Source: a virus. From it: a stretch of DNA of 45,118 nucleotides. Below the pieces are notes generated by a model. The model saw only the letters and a program-made list of their open reading frames with translations, was not told the origin of the DNA and ran no database searches. This document shows positions 25,447-33,200 of the stretch, in pieces. Positions within the stretch are counted from its first letter, which is position 1; every line of letters starts with the position of its first letter. The position numbers and the translations under genes are program-made. Location: positions 1 to 45,118 of IMG/VR virus record IMGVR_UViG_3300027896_000074; one strand, written 5' to 3'.

Positions 25447-25704
25447 TCAACTCTCCCTTATAACTACAACATACTTACCTGAAATATAATCGGCCTTAGC
25501 ATCACGTCCCTCTAATTCTTCAGTGTGATAATGAATCCATTTATTTGCATCATTCTTATTTTTAAAAGATTCAGCATTATTAATTGATTGAGTCCATCTA
25601 CTACTTGGATCAAGATAAAATGTCCTTCCTGCTAAATGCTTACTCATCTTCTTTTCAACTGCTTTATTAAACGACTCTGGTCCTGTAATTTTTTCTTCTG
25701 ACAT
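25447..25704 (-). CDS. Small protein related to part of its neighbour
   Basis: An 85-residue protein. Its start (MSEEKITGPESFNKAVEK) matches an internal segment of the 205-residue protein next to it, pointing to duplication. Function unknown. Packed 1 base from the next gene. Confidence 0.65.
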   Translation of the reverse strand: MSEEKITGPESFNKAVEKKMSKHLAGRTFYLDPSSRWTQSINNAESFKNKNDANKWIHYHTEELEGRDAKADYISGKYVVVIRES

Positions 25705-25706
25705 TT

Positions 25707-26432
25707 TTATCTTCCTTTTTTTAATCTTGTTTCAACTTCCTGATCAATCCCAATCCTACCCCTTATCTTTTTCGCAAGAGACTGAGCAGGAAATGCTTTT
25801 CTATTATCTTTAATCTCTGCTGCCCATCTTCTCTTTTTCACCTCAGATGATTCATCTGCTGACTTATCTTCGCCTAGACTTGATCCAGGGAATTGATCTT
25901 CATACTTTTTGATTCCACCTTCCATTCTCTGCTCTCCTCTATCTATCTGATCCAACTCCTCTTGATCACTTGCTTTACCCGCTGCCGCTAATGTAAAACT
26001 CTTATCAGCACGAGGGACGTAATCATCGTGAGCATCTTGATATGGATTGGCGTCCTTTTTGTAATCAACTCCTGGGATAGAGTCACGAGTAGCATCACTT
26101 GGTGGGCTGAAGTCATCTGTAAATACATCAAGATGCTTAGTCATTCTAGTACTTGTACCATCACTGCGTGCAATGCGTTGAGCTGATTTGAGTGCATCTT
26201 GAAAATTTGAGAATTCATTGTGACCTGACATGTAACCTTGAGGATGTTTCGTTCTAACCATTAAGATTTTGTAGACCCAATCATCTAGTTTATATATCTC
26301 AACTCTCCCCCACGGAGCTATTGAAGTTCCGACTAACTCATTACCCGACATTCTCTTGAAAGTTCTGTATTCAATTTCATGTGTAGGATTCTCAAATGTC
26401 TTAATATTTGAGTCTGAAAAACCTTCTGACAT
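25707..26432 (-). CDS. Hypothetical protein of the terminase-head junction
   Basis: A 241-residue protein. The N-terminal half forms a beta/alpha unit (WGRVEIYKLDDWVYKIL, then FSNFQDALKSAQRIA) resembling the 85- and 205-residue neighbours in layout. The C-terminal half is charged and disordered (KSADESSEVKKRRWAAEI). No family recognised. A candidate promoter lies just upstream in the end of terL. Confidence 0.6.
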   Translation of the reverse strand: MSEGFSDSNIKTFENPTHEIEYRTFKRMSGNELVGTSIAPWGRVEIYKLDDWVYKILMVRTKHPQGYMSGHNEFSNFQDALKSAQRIARSDGTSTRMTKHLDVFTDDFSPPSDATRDSIPGVDYKKDANPYQDAHDDYVPRADKSFTLAAAGKASDQEELDQIDRGEQRMEGGIKKYEDQFPGSSLGEDKSADESSEVKKRRWAAEIKDNRKAFPAQSLAKKIRGRIGIDQEVETRLKKGR

Positions 26433-26453
26433 ATCTCACTCCCTGATAAAATA

Positions 26454-26482
26454 ATAGTACATAGCGGAAAGCGTTTGATCAA
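26454..26482 (-). promoter_or_regulatory. Candidate sigma70-type promoter
   Basis: Minus-strand TTGATC (26482-26477) and TACTAT (26459-26454) with a 17-base spacer, ending about 20 bases before the 26432 gene. Four of six bases match at each box. Only a candidate. Confidence 0.4.
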
Positions 26483-27897
26483 TTGAATATCACACCGCTA
26501 CCATGTCCAGATATTGGTTGAGTGAAAGGCATTGCTTTACGTAACTCCATAAGAGCGTAAGCAAATGCATCGACTATATCATCGTGAGGTGCATAGGGGA
26601 ATGAGCATAACTCATTAATAAAGTCGTTAACCCATGGCGCTATAGAAGGATCAGGTAAGTAGACATTACCAGCTTCGACATCGGGCGATACCGCATTTGC
26701 TCGAAACACTTTATCTTTTGTAGGGGTAACTAATACTAATCCTGAAATACTCTTTTTAAGAGTGTCTACAATAGGTGAACCGTTTGCTTTATCTTCTACA
26801 ATTTTCTTATGAGCATTCTTCCATTTTGCTGATAGAGCTACTACTGCCTGACATGCTGAAGGGAATGACATTCTATCTCTTACCATATCTAGTACATACT
26901 TCTCTGATCCAACTCTCCCCATGACCATTCCTACAGTATAGTCAGATGTATCTTTCTCCTTTACAGCAAAGTCCCAGGCCATAACTGTTTGATGCATATT
27001 TGCTGGTAATTCTCTATAGAACTTAAACCATGACCTTTTGAATAGAGCACCTTCAGCAGGAGCAGGGGATTGCATATATTGTCCTGAAAAAGTTTTATTA
27101 TCAGATGCTTTGATTGCCATGAGTTGATTGTAATCATGTTTGAGAGGCCATAACGGAGAGTTGTTTTCATCAAGTGCGGGGAGTGAAAGGTGAGTCCACT
27201 TTTCTCCTGTACCTCCACCCAAGCAATAACCTGTCATATCCATTTCATGTAAGCGTTGCATGATTATAATGATAGGGGTTTTCTTAGGATTATTGAGACG
27301 TGAGAGAATTGTATTATTGAGACGCTCGTTTGTTTTGCGACGAATTTCATCACTATATGCTTCAGAGGGTTTTTGCGGATCATCTATAACAATGCATCCT
27401 CCAAACGAATCATCTGTGACTCCAGCACCAAAACCTGTGATAGATCCGGCAGTACCCGTCGCATATAATCCTCCTCCTTGAGTTGTATACCACTTTGCTT
27501 TTGAATCACTATCCGTCTTGGTATCAAATGACCAGTATGATTGATACCAATCTGATTTAATGTCTTCACGTATCTGAGAAGAGTTATCTAGTGCAAGCAT
27601 GTCTGAATAGGAGAGATGAATGAATTTCGAGTGAGGTACTTTTGCTAAACACCACTCGATGAAACATTTGACTGCAAGCTCAGTCTTACTATAGCGTGGA
27701 GCTATATTAATAATGAGTCGAGTTATCTCTTGATTGAATACTCGCTCTAAGTATTCACAAATTACAGTATGGTGATGATTAACAATGAAGTCTTTCCCTG
27801 TCTTCTGTTTGAACGACCACTTAACATATTCCAAGAGAGAATCTTCAAGATTACGCTTAGCAAGTTCTTTCTTTATCAATTCTTCTGGAATAAACAT
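26479..27897 (-). CDS. terL: Terminase large subunit
   Basis: The ATG at 27897 gives 472 residues; a TTG six bases earlier is possible. It is the ATP-driven DNA packaging motor and nuclease. A Walker A-like motif (APRYSKTEL, about 66-74), a Walker B (GGCIVIDDPQKP, about 165-176) and a motif-III-like region (PIIIIMQRLHEMD) are visible. The C-terminal nuclease domain begins with MAWDFAVKEKDTSDY (about 300-315), holding the first catalytic Asp, and ends with DDIVDAFAYAL. The layout fits Terminase_6 / Mu-P22-type motors. The small subunit gene is directly upstream. Confidence 0.93.
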   Translation of the reverse strand: MFIPEELIKKELAKRNLEDSLLEYVKWSFKQKTGKDFIVNHHHTVICEYLERVFNQEITRLIINIAPRYSKTELAVKCFIEWCLAKVPHSKFIHLSYSDMLALDNSSQIREDIKSDWYQSYWSFDTKTDSDSKAKWYTTQGGGLYATGTAGSITGFGAGVTDDSFGGCIVIDDPQKPSEAYSDEIRRKTNERLNNTILSRLNNPKKTPIIIIMQRLHEMDMTGYCLGGGTGEKWTHLSLPALDENNSPLWPLKHDYNQLMAIKASDNKTFSGQYMQSPAPAEGALFKRSWFKFYRELPANMHQTVMAWDFAVKEKDTSDYTVGMVMGRVGSEKYVLDMVRDRMSFPSACQAVVALSAKWKNAHKKIVEDKANGSPIVDTLKKSISGLVLVTPTKDKVFRANAVSPDVEAGNVYLPDPSIAPWVNDFINELCSFPYAPHDDIVDAFAYALMELRKAMPFTQPISGHGSGVIFN

Positions 27898-27906
27898 AAT
27901 CAAAGT

Positions 27907-28434
27907 TTACTCGCTAATCTTTGCTTTCTCTTGTAGTTCTAATAAATTCTTTAATTCTTGAGTGGATAATTTTTTTAAGTCTATATTGTTTGTAACAGCT
28001 ACTTGAGTAGAACCAGAATGCTCTAACATCATTTTCTCTGAATATTCATCACGGAATCTAGTCTTCAAAAAGAAAATGAGCAAAGCAGTATCAGAACGTT
28101 TTGGATCAAATGTAATGCGACCATCTTGATTCTTTATTATCTCTCCACGTATCTTTGCATTTGCTAGCATCTCAAAGTATTTTTTTGCGGCCTCTGTTCC
28201 TCTTGCTTTTGCTTCTTTGAATTCTGGAAACTGATCTACCCATTCGTATAAAGTTTTTCTACCGTGATTAATGTCTGCTCCGAAAGAAGAAAAACTATAG
28301 CCTTTTGCCATATGCGTAACTAGCATTTCGCAGTATTCTTTTTTATATCGTGTGATCGACCCGCCGCCCAAACCGTTAGGATTGAGCTTGGGATTGAGTG
28401 CTACTCTTGCTTTAATATGTTTCGGGGTAGTCAT
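27907..28434 (-). CDS. terS: Terminase small subunit
   Basis: A 175-residue protein upstream of terL. An HTH lies at about 45-70 (FSSFGADINHGRKTLYEWVDQF), followed by FKEAKARGTEAAKKYFEML, both typical of small terminase proteins that recognise the pac or cos site. The rest is the oligomerising helical part. Ribosome site GAGGTG. Confidence 0.85.
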   Translation of the reverse strand: MTTPKHIKARVALNPKLNPNGLGGGSITRYKKEYCEMLVTHMAKGYSFSSFGADINHGRKTLYEWVDQFPEFKEAKARGTEAAKKYFEMLANAKIRGEIIKNQDGRITFDPKRSDTALLIFFLKTRFRDEYSEKMMLEHSGSTQVAVTNNIDLKKLSTQELKNLLELQEKAKISE

Positions 28435-28565
28435 GATTCACACCTCATTTTTAAAGAATGTTTAAAATGTTTATTCCAAATTACTTGATGGTGAGGCCTT
28501 CCAAAGCGGAGAACAACTTTAACGTATTGAGGCCATATCATTTCTAATGACTTTGATTTTAACAT
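28431..28565 (-). CDS. Tiny coupled ORF before terS, 44 aa
   Basis: Starts at 28565, overlapping the stop of the glycosyltransferase gene, and ends overlapping the terS start as ATGA. The peptide (44 residues) includes VKVVLRFGRPHHQVIW. Overlap with both neighbours supports a true coding unit, but the peptide is short and matches no family known to me. Confidence 0.45.
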   Translation of the reverse strand: MLKSKSLEMIWPQYVKVVLRFGRPHHQVIWNKHFKHSLKMRCES

Positions 28566-29224
28566 TTTTTTTGCTCGTCATTATTGCAATAAAGCTCAGT
28601 CTGATTTCCTCCTTTCATTTTGGAAACTGTTGACACTTTATTTATAAGAAAAGCATTTAATAATATAGTACACCACTTGTCGTGCAACACTTGTAAGCAC
28701 AAGTCAACATCTTCATTATATTTAAGTCTCCATCTGTAAGGAATGTCATTTTTTATTAACATGCCTGAATATACATGAGTATTAATGAAAAATGGTTTTC
28801 GCAATGTAGGATCGACAAAATATCTATAGTTGAATCCTGAGACTGCAACATTTGTAAACTTATCTGTAAACTCTTGGAGAGTTGATAGTGCTAATATTGC
28901 ACTGTCCTTAACTCTTTTCCCTTTATTGAATCTAACAAATCCATAAATGTTATCATCAAAAAGAAAATGTTTTTCAAATCCATTTTTGATTGAATCTTCC
29001 CAACACCAATTACGTGCTGGATATGATCCGAGACCTAAGTTAGAAAAAGGTAATTTCGCTACATGTTTTTTATCAATATGTTTACAATAACTATCATATT
29101 CTTGTGGTTCAACTGCAATTTTAAAATCAATGTTTTCGTTGATGAATGCTTTTGCAGTCAAAGGATTCTCCCATCTCCCTTTTGAGATAATATAGATCGG
29201 GTATTTTAAAGTCTGCAAGTCCAT
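28559..29224 (-). CDS. TET-associated-type glycosyltransferase
   Basis: A 221-residue protein of the GT-A fold. The N-terminal YPIYIISKGRWENPLTAK (8-25) and VEPQEYDSY (about 38-46) are typical of phage TET-associated glycosyltransferases, which add sugars to hydroxymethylated pyrimidines. FDDNIYGF (about 89-96) would be the DxD-like metal site and YNEDVDLCLQVL (about 168-179) a conserved end motif. It overlaps the ParB-like gene by 19 bases. No TET/JBP oxygenase or hydroxymethylase gene is visible here, so the substrate may be made by the host or another route; see the findings. Confidence 0.8.
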   Translation of the reverse strand: MDLQTLKYPIYIISKGRWENPLTAKAFINENIDFKIAVEPQEYDSYCKHIDKKHVAKLPFSNLGLGSYPARNWCWEDSIKNGFEKHFLFDDNIYGFVRFNKGKRVKDSAILALSTLQEFTDKFTNVAVSGFNYRYFVDPTLRKPFFINTHVYSGMLIKNDIPYRWRLKYNEDVDLCLQVLHDKWCTILLNAFLINKVSTVSKMKGGNQTELYCNNDEQKKC

Positions 29225-29817
29225 TGTCCATTAAATTTATTAGTTACAGGTATGTTATTGTCATTACAGTAATTCTGTCTTTGTAACTCAGTTTCAAAAA
29301 TAATAATTAATTTCACATCTTTATCTTTAGGTTCAAACTCAGGTGATCCCACCCACGCAGCATTCTCATCTCCTCGATTTATTTCATTAATTAATTTATC
29401 TTGATCAATGATTTTTAAATTAAAATCTAACAATTCGAAGTCTTCATAGTCTAATTCTTCCAACACTAACTCAGACTTCTCTATGTCAGAGATAAATCCA
29501 CTCTTATCAAATTCAGCATATCTTGCTATCTCATTGTCTGCTATACGATCCCTTAACTCTTCCGCTTCATCCTTATAATTCTGGTAATCAACTGCGCCTG
29601 ACTCCCACCCTAGTAGTTTGAGTGCTTCGTAGCGAGCGTGTCCTTTGGTTATATAACCACTTTGATTACTGACTACGATCGGACTACGTTGACCATTCTG
29701 AGAAATGATCTTAGCTAATACTTTTATCTGAGCATCTGAGTGTTTGTTACGATTATCAGGATGTGGTCGTAACTCTGATAGCTTGACTAGTTTTGTATGA
29801 GCGCATTCTATTCGCAT
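29206..29817 (-). CDS. ParB/Srx-domain protein
   Basis: Start set at 29817 (203 residues, MRIECAHTK) with AAGGAAG just upstream. The ParB-like nuclease domain spans about 1-95: KLSELRPHPDNRNKH, then IVVSNQSGYITKGHARYEALK, which holds the family G-H-x-R motif. The C-terminal ~60 residues (KLIIIFETELQRQNYCN) form a small separate domain. In phages such ParB proteins often accompany DNA-modifying enzymes, and here a glycosyltransferase gene follows with overlap. Its role as a modification-linked nuclease or specificity factor is inferred. Confidence 0.82.
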   Translation of the reverse strand: MRIECAHTKLVKLSELRPHPDNRNKHSDAQIKVLAKIISQNGQRSPIVVSNQSGYITKGHARYEALKLLGWESGAVDYQNYKDEAEELRDRIADNEIARYAEFDKSGFISDIEKSELVLEELDYEDFELLDFNLKIIDQDKLINEINRGDENAAWVGSPEFEPKDKDVKLIIIFETELQRQNYCNDNNIPVTNKFNGQWTCRL

Positions 29818-29828
29818 GTTTACTTCCT

Positions 29829-30242
29829 TCAAACATCGATAAAAATTTTCTCTATCTTGATTGGTCTATCCATTTCAATTTTCACACCATTAGGTGACAT
29901 ATGATTATCATCTAGAAATACTTGGCATAAAGTATGTGAGGCAAGAATTGGTGACCGTTTATCAATTTGCTTTGTTGCAATTTCCGCTGCATTGTCGCCA
30001 TGACCCCATGTGTTTATCCATAACCAGTATCTCTTTTTAGTAGTCTCTGCTTTAGGTTTAGGAGCATCGAATGAGCATTTCTTGTGAATGTCACGCCATG
30101 TTTTCCAGTGAGCATCTTCCTTGAATTTTATCTTTAAGCACTTACCACCATCGGTTATATATTTGCCTGAGACAGTCACTAGCTCATCTTTATAGTAGAA
30201 AGTCGTATCAATATTAATCTTGTGATAATCTTCCATTAACAT
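29829..30242 (-). CDS. Hypothetical protein in the ParB-glycosyltransferase operon
   Basis: A 137-residue protein not recognised. A beta-rich first half (DTTFYYKDELVTVSGKYI) precedes a segment WLWINTWGHGDNAAEIA. Its start overlaps the upstream gene's stop. It may act with the modification genes, from context only. Confidence 0.6.
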   Translation of the reverse strand: MLMEDYHKINIDTTFYYKDELVTVSGKYITDGGKCLKIKFKEDAHWKTWRDIHKKCSFDAPKPKAETTKKRYWLWINTWGHGDNAAEIATKQIDKRSPILASHTLCQVFLDDNHMSPNGVKIEMDRPIKIEKIFIDV

Positions 30243-30538
30243 TCTGATACCCTCTTATCCTTTAAATATTTATATATCCTTATTATCGAATGACATTGGT
30301 ACTCAGTGATTGGGTTTGGTTGGCAATAAACTTTTTTTAAAAAGTCATGTTGATCTTTATATTTTTTGACGATGATTGCACATCTAAAACGTAAGGCGTC
30401 AATGTCTGCTAACTGTTCTACCGTTTGATCTTTATCAATTTCTACATCTCTTACTTTGCTATTCCCACATGTATAGGTTGTTTTTTCTTTTACCCATTTC
30501 ATTTTTTTAAATAGAGTATCCCCATTTCCTATGTCCAT
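30236..30538 (-). CDS. Hypothetical protein, first in the ParB operon
   Basis: ATG at 30538 gives 100 residues with an AGAGG site six bases away; in-frame ATGs at 30556 and 30544 are alternatives. Basic, with a Cys pair (TYTCGNSKVRD ... RFRCAII). Not recognised. Upstream is the divergent promoter region with the cysteine peptidase gene. Confidence 0.6.
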   Translation of the reverse strand: MDIGNGDTLFKKMKWVKEKTTYTCGNSKVRDVEIDKDQTVEQLADIDALRFRCAIIVKKYKDQHDFLKKVYCQPNPITEYQCHSIIRIYKYLKDKRVSEC

Positions 30539-30593
30539 ATGCATCCTCTGATTCATCGTATCAGTTTCGTTTTAGTTTGTATTGAATGGACGC

Positions 30594-30622
30594 TTGCCAT
30601 GCTCATGGGGTAATCCTAAAAT
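30594..30622 (+). promoter_or_regulatory. Sigma70-type promoter of the cysteine peptidase gene
   Basis: TTGCCA (30594-30599), 17 bases, then TAAAAT (30617-30622). It lies about 50 bases before the ATG of the peptidase gene and gives that gene separate transcription from the surrounding minus-strand operons. Confidence 0.6.
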
Positions 30623-30673
30623 TAGTTCACTATTTAATAACAATAGTTGATTTAATAAGGAGTGTATACGAAT

Positions 30674-31726
30674 ATGAGAACTAATCTATTTCCTGGTACC
30701 TTGATCGCAATTTGTTTTATGTTGTTCTTGACAGGATGTGTTGACTCTCCAGTCAGTGAAGATCAGCATCCTGTCTCCCAAGTTATTAAGCGTTCATTTT
30801 TATCTGAGGCCTATATAAAACAAATGTTTGCGCTATCCCATAGTCACAAGATCACTGACTCAGAACAACTTTCATCTAGAGCGATGGAGAGAAAGAAGCA
30901 CCTTATTCCTACAAGTAAATTCTTCTCTGCAAAACAATTAGCAAAAAGAAAGCAATCACATATGCTCGCATACAAGGGAAAGGGATCAGTTGATTTACGT
31001 CAATACGATTCACCAGTTGAGAATCAATGGGATGGTACTTGCACTGCTCATGGGTTAAGGAATGTGATTGATAATGCTGGTCGTGTGCAAGTGTCTACTC
31101 GTCACGTATGGGATAAGTATCAAGTCTATTCATGTGAAGATGCAATCAACGCATGGTCAGGTGGTACTTGTGTTACCAACGTTTCTTCATGGCCTCACGA
31201 TAGTGTAACTCCTACTAGTGCAAAATATTTAGAACCTCTTAACTGTAATACCTTTTTGCGAGCATCAACTTATATTGACGATGATCTAGATAAAATGAGA
31301 GAAGCACTTGATAACAATCATCCAGTGTATCTAGGGATCACAGTTACAAATAGTATGATGAATTGTGATGCGATGTTAGTACCAACTTCAAAAGCAACAA
31401 CAGGTGGTCATGCACTTGCGATTGTAGGTTATAAAGATGATCCAGCAATCAAGGGTGGCGGTTACTTCATTATAAAAAATAGTTGGGGGACTGATTGCGG
31501 TGACAAGGGTTATCAATACGTTCCATTTTATTACTGCACTAGAAAAGATATGTACTGTGTTTTTTGGACTATTGATAAAGTTGAAACTAATAGTACCACA
31601 CCTGTGGTAACTCCGACTCCTTCTGATGTATCTACATGTTTAGAATGGGAAAGAATTTGGTACAAACCTTGGGATAAAAAATGTGTTAAGTGGAGTACTG
31701 AAATAAATGTTTTGAATAAAGATTAA
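30674..31726 (+). CDS. Papain-like (C1) cysteine peptidase, lipoprotein
   Basis: ATG at 30674 (350 residues) with GGAG 11 bases upstream. Residues 1-22 are a lipoprotein signal with a lipobox LTGC (Cys22). The catalytic region follows: SVDLRQYDSPVENQ, with Gln118 and GTC (Cys123), then TTGGHALAIVGY (His246) and IIKNSWGTDCGDKGY (Asn269). All four catalytic positions of the papain family are present; the Gln-to-Cys gap is one residue shorter than in papain. Extra Cys pairs suggest disulphides in the periplasm or on the surface. It is a lone plus-strand gene with its own promoter, like a phage moron. Role in host-surface change or exclusion of other phages is inferred. Confidence 0.87.
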   Translation: MRTNLFPGTLIAICFMLFLTGCVDSPVSEDQHPVSQVIKRSFLSEAYIKQMFALSHSHKITDSEQLSSRAMERKKHLIPTSKFFSAKQLAKRKQSHMLAYKGKGSVDLRQYDSPVENQWDGTCTAHGLRNVIDNAGRVQVSTRHVWDKYQVYSCEDAINAWSGGTCVTNVSSWPHDSVTPTSAKYLEPLNCNTFLRASTYIDDDLDKMREALDNNHPVYLGITVTNSMMNCDAMLVPTSKATTGGHALAIVGYKDDPAIKGGGYFIIKNSWGTDCGDKGYQYVPFYYCTRKDMYCVFWTIDKVETNSTTPVVTPTPSDVSTCLEWERIWYKPWDKKCVKWSTEINVLNKD

Positions 31727-31944
31727 TCTAAGTCCGCGAGCAATTGAACAACTCCATGATTATTTAGTTCACCTATCTTTTTTATTTCAAAACTATATAT
31801 CTCATTACAAAACGGGCAAAAGATTGCATCCTTCATTTTATTTTCTTGGAAGGCAATATTTCTTTTCAGCATCTCATCGTTACTAATTTTGCCTTGGCAA
31901 CCCTCGTGGGTTACTTGCATGTTCATCACTTTCATTTCGGCCAT
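31723..31944 (-). CDS. Small zinc-site protein
   Basis: ATG at 31944 (73 residues) with GAGG upstream. It has GCQ and CPFCNEIYSF, so one CxxC pair. It meets the peptidase gene tail to tail with a 4-base overlap. Unknown function. Confidence 0.6.
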   Translation of the reverse strand: MAEMKVMNMQVTHEGCQGKISNDEMLKRNIAFQENKMKDAIFCPFCNEIYSFEIKKIGELNNHGVVQLLADLD

Positions 31945-32155
31945 AAAATTTTTCCTCATGAATAACCTCCGCTTTTTCTAGGATATACTTCAAACTATTA
32001 TCTCTTAATTTTAGTCTGAAAATAATTTCATTAACCAGTGTTTTTATTCCAGTATCAGAAATTAAATTCAATTGAAGTCGTCCAGCTTCGCGAAGATTTT
32101 GGGTTAATATTTCTTCAAGATCTTTTACTTGTATATATTTCAATCGCGTATGCAT
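31883..32155 (-). CDS. Small helical protein, unknown
   Basis: ATG at 32155 (90 residues) overlaps the stop of the previous gene as TAATG. Its end overlaps the 31944 gene start by 62 bases, more than usual, so one of the two starts may be wrong. No family recognised. Confidence 0.5.
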   Translation of the reverse strand: MHTRLKYIQVKDLEEILTQNLREAGRLQLNLISDTGIKTLVNEIIFRLKLRDNSLKYILEKAEVIHEEKFYGRNESDEHASNPRGLPRQN

Positions 32156-32388
32156 TAGTAATATCCTTCCTCGTGGGAAAAATCGTATCTCCAATTATTC
32201 TTTTTGCAATTGTCGCAAGTCCTGTTGTAGTTGATTGATAAAAATTCCTCATCACACTTCAGGCATTTTCTTCTTTTAATAGTTCCGTCGATAAGTCCTT
32301 TCATACATTTGTTGCAGATGTCTTCTTTTGATGTGAACACTCGATAAGTCTTTGTAGTAAAACAAACTTTGCAAGTAATTCTTTCCAA
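32155..32388 (-). CDS. Zinc-ribbon protein
   Basis: A 77-residue protein with four C-x2-C pairs: CKVC, CNKC, CLKC and CDNC. That is two zinc-ribbon units, as in HNH-like or RNA-binding small phage proteins. The specific role is unknown. Confidence 0.65.
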   Translation of the reverse strand: MERITCKVCFTTKTYRVFTSKEDICNKCMKGLIDGTIKRRKCLKCDEEFLSINYNRTCDNCKKNNWRYDFSHEEGYY

Positions 32389-32392
32389 GAAT

Positions 32393-32743
32393 TTATTCCT
32401 TTTTTAATGACTCTTCTCTTGATGACTCTTCTAATAGTTCTAATAAATATTTTACTGAAGCGATAGATGTTGCCTCAGATATTTTTTCTACTCCGTGAAA
32501 ATCATTTATTACTTGTAATAACTTATCAACTAAAACGAATGAAACTTTTAATAGTTCACTTTCTCTTCTATACTTTGCCACTGCTTCATCAACTTCTTCT
32601 TTTGAATTTGCATCAGCTATTTCTTTAAATGAAACTTTTAATAGTTCACTTTCTTTTTTATACTCTGCTATTTCTTTATCAGCTATTTCTCTAAAGACTA
32701 CATCCCTATGAAACATTCTAATTGATTTATTTTTTGCTATCAT
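32393..32743 (-). CDS. Helical protein with a 30-residue internal duplication
   Basis: A 116-residue coiled-coil-like protein. ESELLKVSF occurs twice, 30 residues apart, and a 27-base segment is exact in both copies. Ribosome site GGAG six bases before ATG. Function unknown. Confidence 0.6.
   Translation of the reverse strand: MIAKNKSIRMFHRDVVFREIADKEIAEYKKESELLKVSFKEIADANSKEEVDEAVAKYRRESELLKVSFVLVDKLLQVINDFHGVEKISEATSIASVKYLLELLEESSREESLKKE
32538..32654. repeat. Two 27-bp exact direct repeats, 90 bp apart
   Basis: 32538-32564 and 32628-32654 are identical and in frame with the minus gene that contains them, so the gene duplicated a 30-residue unit. Confidence 0.8.
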
Positions 32744-33026
32744 CTTTTACTCCATCAGTTGATTCATAATTTCTAAGTATAACTGTTATCTTTTGAAAAA
32801 AATCCATGTAAACTTCTTCTCTGGGATTATTTGTGAGCTTAGAAATCTGATCACATACTTCTGCAATGAAAGCTGCGGAAGCAGTAGTTATTATTGAAGC
32901 AGATAGTTGTTTATTTTTTTCAACATCTTTTGATACAAAATTCTTTACCACACAAAATAATTGACATGCTAATTCATATGATTTTTTTTCACTATCACTA
33001 TTAATTTCTTTTTTATCTACTTTCAT
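32727..33026 (-). CDS. Hypothetical helical protein
   Basis: A 99-residue acidic/basic helical protein (ASIITTASAAFIAEVCDQI in the middle). Its start shares ATGA with the preceding stop; its end overlaps the next gene by 17 bases. Not recognised. Confidence 0.6.
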   Translation of the reverse strand: MKVDKKEINSDSEKKSYELACQLFCVVKNFVSKDVEKNKQLSASIITTASAAFIAEVCDQISKLTNNPREEVYMDFFQKITVILRNYESTDGVKDDSKK

Positions 33027-33187
33027 TCGAATACCTTATTAATTAATTGTAGTAATTCTTTTTTCACCTTCTCTAATTCAATCATGTGCATCTCATGAAT
33101 TTTTAATGCTACATCTGGAGTCACGGGTTGATCACGGAATGCTGAGATAACTTTTTCAATGAACTTGTCGCTATCTGAATTAGACAT
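33023..33187 (-). CDS. Small helical protein, 54 aa
   Basis: A short gene starting MSNSDSDKF and ending INKVFE, with ATGA overlap to the next gene. It fits the spacing of this operon. Charged helical sequence (IELEKVKKELLQL). Function unknown. Confidence 0.55.
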   Translation of the reverse strand: MSNSDSDKFIEKVISAFRDQPVTPDVALKIHEMHMIELEKVKKELLQLINKVFE

Positions 33188-33200
33188 TTTATTCTCCAAT

